The translations under genes were made by a program, and so were the position numbers. The notes under the pieces were generated by a model. That model had not been told where the DNA came from. It made no database searches and saw nothing but the letters and a program-made list of their open reading frames with translations. Below are positions 15,326 through 20,225 of a stretch of DNA of 20,225 nucleotides, in pieces (positions within the stretch are counted from its first letter, which is position 1; each line of letters opens with the position of its first letter). The DNA is from CAJKWP01 sp964554475 (GTDB taxonomy: Bacteria > Bacillota > Clostridia > Christensenellales > UBA1242), in the NCBI GenBank assembly GCA_964554475.1, contig CAZKOT010000022.1, positions 1 to 20,225 on the forward strand, read 5' to 3'.

Positions 15326-16330
15326 ATGAAAAAGATTTTTATTGTTCTTTTAAGTTTAAGTTTTGCTTTTACTACATTTTTAATGACGGGTTGTAATGAG
15401 GACGAAAAATACTGGGAAAATGTTTACAATCAAATAACATCATTTAATAACAACACTGAATACACATTTGTAACTGAAATTGATAATGTTATTACTTATA
15501 ATAATACAGCTCTTAATTCTCAAGTAGGAACATCTGGTAATGAGTATTACACATTAAAAAATGACTACGAAAGACTTTTAGATTGCTTGCTTTTTATGTT
15601 TAATCATTATTGCGAAAGCTTACAAGTTACTCCACCTCTTAATGATGAAGTGAAATCAAAGTATTATGATTTTTCAGCAAAATTGAGCGATTTTGAAAAT
15701 GCAATTAAAACCTTTAAACAGAAAAAAACATCTTTTGAAAATAGCATTTCAGGAGATTTGAACTCAGTTTTAAATTTACAAAAATTAAGAGTCTTTAAAA
15801 TTGATTTTGCAAATATTATTCACGAGGCAACAAGGTTTAATTCCTCTTTTGAACAGCTTTACACAACTGCTTATCACAATATTCCGTCATCCATTGGAGA
15901 GGATGAACTTATAGGTCTTGAAGCACTTGCAAATTCAATTATACTCAATAATACAACAAAAGCTTTTGTTAATTATGCTTTTTCTTCTGTTGAAAAAGAT
16001 GTCATTAATCTTGCCCATATCGACCGAACACCTTATGCTAAATTAAATCAATTGAAAGCTAATCATACAAAAGTCACCCTAGTTAATAGAACCGAAGCTT
16101 TGCAAAATTGGCTTTCAGCTTACAATGCTTTTAATAATGAACTTAACAATTTTTCGATTGCTTTAAATAATGTAAATCTAAAGGAATATTACATTGATTA
16201 TTCTGCCAATAAATCAAATTATGTTTCTGCAAAACCTCAAAATGAAGATTACTTAAATACTATTATTGATTTTAACACAATTACTGTGGGAATCATGACA
16301 ACGATTACAAACAACTTATTTCAAGATTAA
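15326..16330 (+). CDS. Unrecognised lipoprotein
   Basis: Family not recognised. The 334 residues begin with a signal peptide MKKIFIVLLSLSFAF and a lipobox LMTGC with C23 as the predicted lipidated residue, so the mature protein is tethered to the outer face of the membrane. The mature part is helical, Asn/Thr-rich and of similar size and make-up to the preceding anchored protein; a matching 'charged linker then long amphipathic helix' (about residues 115-145, DFSAKLSDFENAIKTFKQKK) hints at distant homology between the two, which is inference. AAAGGAG lies 10 nt upstream of the ATG. gltX starts 28 nt downstream with no terminator between, so read-through into gltX is likely. Confidence 0.8.
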   Translation: MKKIFIVLLSLSFAFTTFLMTGCNEDEKYWENVYNQITSFNNNTEYTFVTEIDNVITYNNTALNSQVGTSGNEYYTLKNDYERLLDCLLFMFNHYCESLQVTPPLNDEVKSKYYDFSAKLSDFENAIKTFKQKKTSFENSISGDLNSVLNLQKLRVFKIDFANIIHEATRFNSSFEQLYTTAYHNIPSSIGEDELIGLEALANSIILNNTTKAFVNYAFSSVEKDVINLAHIDRTPYAKLNQLKANHTKVTLVNRTEALQNWLSAYNAFNNELNNFSIALNNVNLKEYYIDYSANKSNYVSAKPQNEDYLNTIIDFNTITVGIMTTITNNLFQD

Positions 16331-16358
16331 AAAATATTTGTTAAATGGAGTTAAAATT

Positions 16359-18008
16359 ATGGATTACGAAAAACTTTCTGAACTTTTATTTCCTCATGTT
16401 AAACACACACCCGATTATTTTGAAAAAAAATACCCTAAAAGGAATTTGAAAAAAGGGCAAGAGGTTACTAGATTTGCTCCCAGTCCAACCGGCTTTTTGC
16501 ATTTTGGTAGTTTTTTTTCAGCTTTTTTAAATAAGCAAATTGCTAAGTCAAGCGAAGGAGTTTTTTTTGTTAGACTTGAAGATACGGACAAAAAACGCGA
16601 AATTGAAGGAAGTGGTTTAATTGCTTTTAAAACCCTTGAAGAATTTGGATTAAATTTTGATGAGGGTATTAAATCAGACGGCACTCAATTTGGAAATTAT
16701 GCTCCCTATATTCAAAGCGAAAGACTTGAAATTTATCAAACCTATGCAAAAGAACTTGTCAAAAAGGGCAGAGCATTCCCTTGCTTTTGTAAAAAGGCAG
16801 AAAATTTAGAAGAAATCGAAAAGAATAGGGAAGATTGCTTGGCACAAAGTGGAAATTTGGAAGAGAAAGACCCTTGCAGAAATTTATTAATTGAAGACAT
16901 AGAAAAAGAAATAAAAAGTGGCAAGCCTTTTGCACTAAGACTTAAATCAAATGGAAACAAAGACGAGAAAATTTTAGCTAAAGATTTAATTAGAGGTGAA
17001 AAAGAATTATCAGCAAACTGTAAAGATATTATTTTAATTAAAAGTGATGGATATCCCCCTTATGCTTTTGCACATGTTGTTGATGATTTTTTAATGGGAA
17101 CAACGATTGTTTTACGCGGTGAAGAGTGGTTTCCTTCATATCCTGCACACCTTGAAATTTTTAATGCATTTGGTTTTAAACCGATTTCATATATCCACAC
17201 TCCAACTATTTGTAAAATTGACCAAATGAGCAAAAATAAACGTAAATTAAGCAAAAGAAAAGACAAAGAAGCAGACATGCGTTTTTTTCTTGAAGAAGGC
17301 TATCCAAAAGATGCTGTGCTTGAATACTTAATGACACTTGCTAATTCAAATTTTGAAATTTGGAGAATTGAAAATCCTAATGCTCCTCTTTCTAATTTTA
17401 AATTTTCAATCGAAAAAATTAATGTTTCAAATCCCATGTTTGATTTAAATAAATTAATAGATATTTCAAAAAATATAATTGGAAAAATGAGTGGTGAAGA
17501 AGTTTATGAAAGAATTTTAAAATGGAGTGAAATTTATGATTATGAATTTAATGTAATTTTAAAAGAAGAACCACAGTATGCAATTGAAGTTTTTTCAATT
17601 GATAGAAACAAAGAAAATCCACGAAAAGATTTTGCAAAATGGAGTGATTTTAAATCTTACTTTTCTTACATGTTCGGCTTGTTTAATCCTTCAACTTTAG
17701 AAAATTACGAACTTGACAAAACAAAAACAAAAGAAATTTCAACTGTTTTAAAAACTTTTTTAAATATTTTTAATGAAAATGATGATAAAGATGTATGGTT
17801 TTCAAAAATTAAAGAAATGTCAAATTCTTTAGGCTATGCAATTAATCAAAAATCTTTTAAAGAAAATCCAAAAAGCTTTAAGGGTACTGTTGCAGATGTT
17901 TGCACTTTTATTCGTCTTGCTTTAACCGGCAGGGTAAATTCTCCCGATTTGTTTACAATCATTAAAATTCTCGGAAAAGAAAAAGTTAAAATAAAAATTG
18001 AAAAAATG
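16359..18008 (+). CDS. gltX: Glutamyl-tRNA synthetase (3' end lost in sequence gap)
   Basis: Class I synthetase that charges tRNA with glutamate. 550 codons are visible and the frame is open into the N run, so only the extreme C-terminus is missing. A 36-residue N-terminal extension precedes VTRFAPSPTGFLHFG (37-50); the HIGH motif reads HFGS (48-51). RLEDTD (72-77) follows. A possible zinc knuckle has C142, C144, C160 and C173. The second motif KLSKR (296-300) replaces KMSKS. VLRGEEWFPSYPAHL (251-265) is the usual GluRS catalytic-domain block, and the C-terminal anticodon-binding region has VADVCTFIRLALTGRVNSPDLF. The start is ATG 16359 with GGAG 8 nt upstream, not the in-frame TTG at 16338. 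Extended GluRS of this kind occurs in several anaerobes. Whether it also charges tRNA-Gln cannot be read here. Confidence 0.93.
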
Positions 18009-18108
18009 NNNNNNNNNNNNNNNNNNNNNNNNNNNNNNNNNNNNNNNNNNNNNNNNNNNNNNNNNNNNNNNNNNNNNNNNNNNNNNNNNNNNNNNNNNNN
18101 NNNNNNNN
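18009..18108. other. Assembly gap, 100 N
   Basis: Exactly 100 unknown bases, the conventional length for a scaffold join of unknown size. It hides the end of gltX and whatever separates it from the opposing VanW gene. The tract is flanked directly by a coding base on the left and a stop codon on the right. Confidence 0.99.
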
Positions 18109-19665
18109 TTATGGGCTATAGTGCGCTGGAGATGTAACCTTAATTTTATCTTCCACATTTTCTGAATTTGTAATACTTTCTTTTTGTGGTGGAATGTGTG
18201 AAACAGTGTTTGTTGGCAATGACAAACCCTCAATTAATTCCTCTGTTCCTTCATAAATAATGCCTTGTTGGGACTTATATTTTTCGTGTCTTAAAAAACG
18301 TTCTTCAACCAATTCTTCGTCAAGATAGTATTGCAAATAAGACTTTGCTTCATATCCTTCTGCAGGATATTTTACTCTGTGGTATTCGCCCTTAAAAAGA
18401 ATTTTATCATTATATTTTCCCTCTGTGTCGGGAATAATTTTGTCTCCTCCGTGAGGAATGCTTCTAATAAATTCACTTTTACGTTTTATTTTTAAATCTT
18501 GTGGTAAGGGTTCACCGTAAACTTCAACATAGCAATCTGTTTCATCACCTCCCGCTTTTATGTAAACAGGATGGTCTAGTGTGTTTTTAAAAACTAAATC
18601 TGAATTTCCAAAGTTTACCATTGCATCAAAAGCAAGTTTAACATAACCTACAGGTAAAGTGTGGGGATGAACTTCTTTGATTTCCAAATCAGCAAGTAAC
18701 ACTGCATTATACATTGTTGTTGAAGCTTGACAAATGCCACCACCTATTCCGTCAACAAATTCTCCACCCACAATTATTTTTGCAGGTTTAAATTTGTTGT
18801 GAGGAATTGTCGTGTCAATAATTTTATTAAATGAAATTACTTCTTCTGGTTCAATCTTTAAACCATTAAAGGCCGAAAGAGCAAGCAAAATATTGTGTCT
18901 TCTTCCTCCCACTGAATTTGAATAATTTGTTGAAAATTCTGCTCTTTTAACTAGATTTTTCTCAACTTCTTTTTTTGTTTTTTTAGAAAGTGTATAAAAA
19001 ACAGGTATTTCAAGTTCAATTAAGTTTTTCTCCTCAATAATTTGAAGTAAATTTTCTTTAAGTTTTAACATGTCAACTTTTACGCCCGGCTGTTCTTCAC
19101 TTACTGAAAACATTGTTTTGCTGTCTGGTTTAAAAGTAACAGCAGGTTCTTTAATTTCTTTTTCAATTTTACCTCTAATTTCATCAATTTTTTCATCAAG
19201 ACCAGTTAACAAACTACTTTTTGGAATTATAATTTTGTTTTTATTCTTGTTAAAAATATTTATTTTTTCAAAAAATGATTTGTTTTTATTTGCTTCGATA
19301 GCGGAGACAACAACAGCATCAACATCAGTTTCTTTTAAATCAGATGAAGTGATTTCAAAATTTTTGTCTTCAAATTTTAAACTAATTTTAAATTCGTCTT
19401 TTGTTTCTTTTAAAACAGATGCAACTTTTTTTCTTGCATCCTCTTTAGATAATCCCGAAATATCAACTCCACTTGCTAATACTTTCTTTGTTTTTTCTTT
19501 TACTGATTTATTACTTGAATTTTCATTGTTTGAAAATTTTGTATTTGTTAATTCAGGTGAGTTTTGATTTGAGCAAGCAACAATAAAAATACAACATAAA
19601 ATCATTGATATTATGACTATCAATTTTTGTTTTGACGGAAAAATCAGTAGGTGTTGTTTCATCAC
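18109..19665 (-). CDS. VanW-domain lipoprotein with peptidoglycan-binding-like region
   Basis: Cell-envelope protein of the VanW/YoaR family; its biochemical role is not established. The 518 residues start with a signal peptide ending in the lipobox IVAC (C31), an Asn/Ser-rich linker (32-60), a PG_binding_4-like region (about 65-225, starting VLASGVDISGLSKEDARKK), and the VanW domain (about 241-372) with VGGRRHNILLALSAFNG and the hallmark GGGICQASTTMYNAVL (308-323). A G5-like end (about 440-490, EGYEAKSYLQYYLDEELVEE) and a disordered Ser/Pro tail follow. No vanA/H/X/R/S genes are present, so resistance is not implied. The start is the first of two ATGs; no convincing ribosome site is visible. 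The stop TAA abuts the assembly gap, so the C-terminus depends on the assembly there. Confidence 0.88.
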   Translation of the reverse strand: MMKQHLLIFPSKQKLIVIISMILCCIFIVACSNQNSPELTNTKFSNNENSSNKSVKEKTKKVLASGVDISGLSKEDARKKVASVLKETKDEFKISLKFEDKNFEITSSDLKETDVDAVVVSAIEANKNKSFFEKINIFNKNKNKIIIPKSSLLTGLDEKIDEIRGKIEKEIKEPAVTFKPDSKTMFSVSEEQPGVKVDMLKLKENLLQIIEEKNLIELEIPVFYTLSKKTKKEVEKNLVKRAEFSTNYSNSVGGRRHNILLALSAFNGLKIEPEEVISFNKIIDTTIPHNKFKPAKIIVGGEFVDGIGGGICQASTTMYNAVLLADLEIKEVHPHTLPVGYVKLAFDAMVNFGNSDLVFKNTLDHPVYIKAGGDETDCYVEVYGEPLPQDLKIKRKSEFIRSIPHGGDKIIPDTEGKYNDKILFKGEYHRVKYPAEGYEAKSYLQYYLDEELVEERFLRHEKYKSQQGIIYEGTEELIEGLSLPTNTVSHIPPQKESITNSENVEDKIKVTSPAHYSP

Positions 19666-19838
19666 AAAACTTATTTTTTGTCATATTAAATAAAATATGC
19701 AATGTTTATTGAATTGACATTTAAATTTTCTAATTCAAAAATTAATTAATTAATAAACAAATAATTTTAAAGATTAAAAAACTATTTAACAAGGCATAAT
19801 TAACTATTTTTTTTAAAAAAATAAACTACTTTTTAATA

Positions 19839-20225
19839 TTATTCTGCGCTTGCAACAATAAAGTCGGAATCCTTTAAAAATGCCCCGTCTCCAACAGCAG
19901 AAACTTTAATAAATTTTCCTACTGTAATTGTATAATTAAAAAGAAAAAAGTCCACAGTGTAAATGTCTGAAATTATTAAAGGTTCAAATAAAAATTCATC
20001 AATCCCTATTAAAATTTTAAAAGTAGTTGCAGGATTATTTAAAGCATTAATTGTTACTGTTTGCAAAAGCAAATTGTAACTTACTGAATCTGGTGCAAGT
20101 TGTTTTTCTGTTAATGTCATTACCAAATAATTTGAGGGCTCACTGTTAGCATATATATTATTGTTTGAAACTGCAACAAGACAAATGTTGTAAACTCCCA
20201 ATGGTAAATCATAATCTTCTTTAGG
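19839..20225 (-). CDS. C-terminal end of an FN3-like repeat surface protein (5' end outside window)
   Basis: The frame is open to the edge of the window, so only the last 128 residues are seen. They hold the end of one and all of a second fibronectin-III-like domain. The pattern DLPLGVYNICLVAVSNNN then SEPSNYLVMT is a typical F-G strand pair. The second domain runs from about LAPDSVSYNLLLQTVTIN to VGKFIKVSAVGDGAFLKDSDF, ending three residues before VASAE. Such repeats are common in secreted or surface proteins of anaerobic Firmicutes. There is no LPXTG signal or C-terminal membrane segment, so anchoring, if any, must be elsewhere. A TTG at 20201 could be mistaken for a start, but it lies in the middle of a domain. 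The gene is followed by 173 nt of very A+T-rich spacer with no clear terminator. Confidence 0.65.
   Translation of the reverse strand, partial: PKEDYDLPLGVYNICLVAVSNNNIYANSEPSNYLVMTLTEKQLAPDSVSYNLLLQTVTINALNNPATTFKILIGIDEFLFEPLIISDIYTVDFFLFNYTITVGKFIKVSAVGDGAFLKDSDFIVASAE

Noticed and set aside
12653..16358. Complete prophage or integrative element
   Set aside because: Only one phage-like gene is present; no integrase, portal, terminase, capsid, lysis gene, tRNA or attachment-site repeat was seen.
18009..18137. gltX reading through the N run to a stop after the gap
   Set aside because: The residues after the gap come from the antisense of the VanW gene end; the frame across N has no meaning.
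18109..19665. Vancomycin resistance, because of the VanW domain
   Set aside because: None of the ligase, dehydrogenase, dipeptidase or two-component genes is present, and VanW domains are widespread in non-resistant bacteria.
19806..19822. T8-A7 palindrome downstream of the FN3-like gene as a terminator
   Set aside because: It contains only A-T pairs with no stable stem and is expected by chance in such low-complexity DNA.
1..20225. Possible mollicute genetic code (UGA as Trp), suggested by A+T richness
   Set aside because: TGA terminates thyA and dinB at family-correct lengths, and conserved Trp residues are encoded by TGG.

Overview
The window is strongly A+T-rich bacterial DNA, coding-dense, with the standard stop usage (TGA ends thyA and dinB, so it is not a UGA-Trp mollicute). 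The gene content points to a strictly anaerobic, low-GC Gram-positive (Clostridia-like) bacterium, probably an uncultivated gut-type lineage. The evidence is a trimeric bifurcating-type [FeFe] hydrogenase, a clostridial-style ThyA, a Firmicutes-style Y-family polymerase, a VanW lipoprotein and a GluRS with an N-terminal extension. A run of exactly 100 N (18009-18108) shows that the window comes from a draft scaffold. Genus or species cannot be named from the sequence alone.

Layout. (1) 15-1420: thyA-folA, overlapping by 4 nt, a complete dTMP/folate-recycling pair. (2) 5491-1435, minus strand: hydC-hydB-hydA, in the order NuoE-like, NuoF-like, catalytic subunit, with a good promoter just upstream. 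(3) 5679-6572: a lone dapA facing away from hydCBA. (4) dinB (minus) and an MtaD-type deaminase (plus) diverge from a 79-nt spacer whose two predicted promoters share one -10 element. tex follows the deaminase. (5) ung and a membrane-anchored DUF2726-like protein form a minus-strand pair that converges on tex at a 17-bp-arm hairpin terminator. (6) 12784-16330 is the accessory stretch: a small DUF1828-like protein, an orphan phage-tail-collar/fibre-like protein with many HxH motifs, and two unrecognised extracytoplasmic proteins (a signal-anchored one and a lipoprotein) in one operon that may run into gltX. (7) After gltX and the sequencing gap come a VanW-domain lipoprotein and the 3' end of an FN3-like repeat protein, both on the minus strand.

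How the genes work together. ThyA oxidises methylene-THF to DHF and FolA regenerates THF. HydABC would couple NADH and reduced ferredoxin to H2, or the reverse. Ung and DinB are unlinked DNA-repair and lesion-bypass genes. The collar-like protein and the anchored-protein/lipoprotein pair are transcribed divergently from one 244-nt region that has a promoter for each side and an inverted repeat over one -10 box. That is the part of the window least explained by known biology. No integrase, terminase, capsid, transposase, CRISPR array, tRNA or rRNA was seen.
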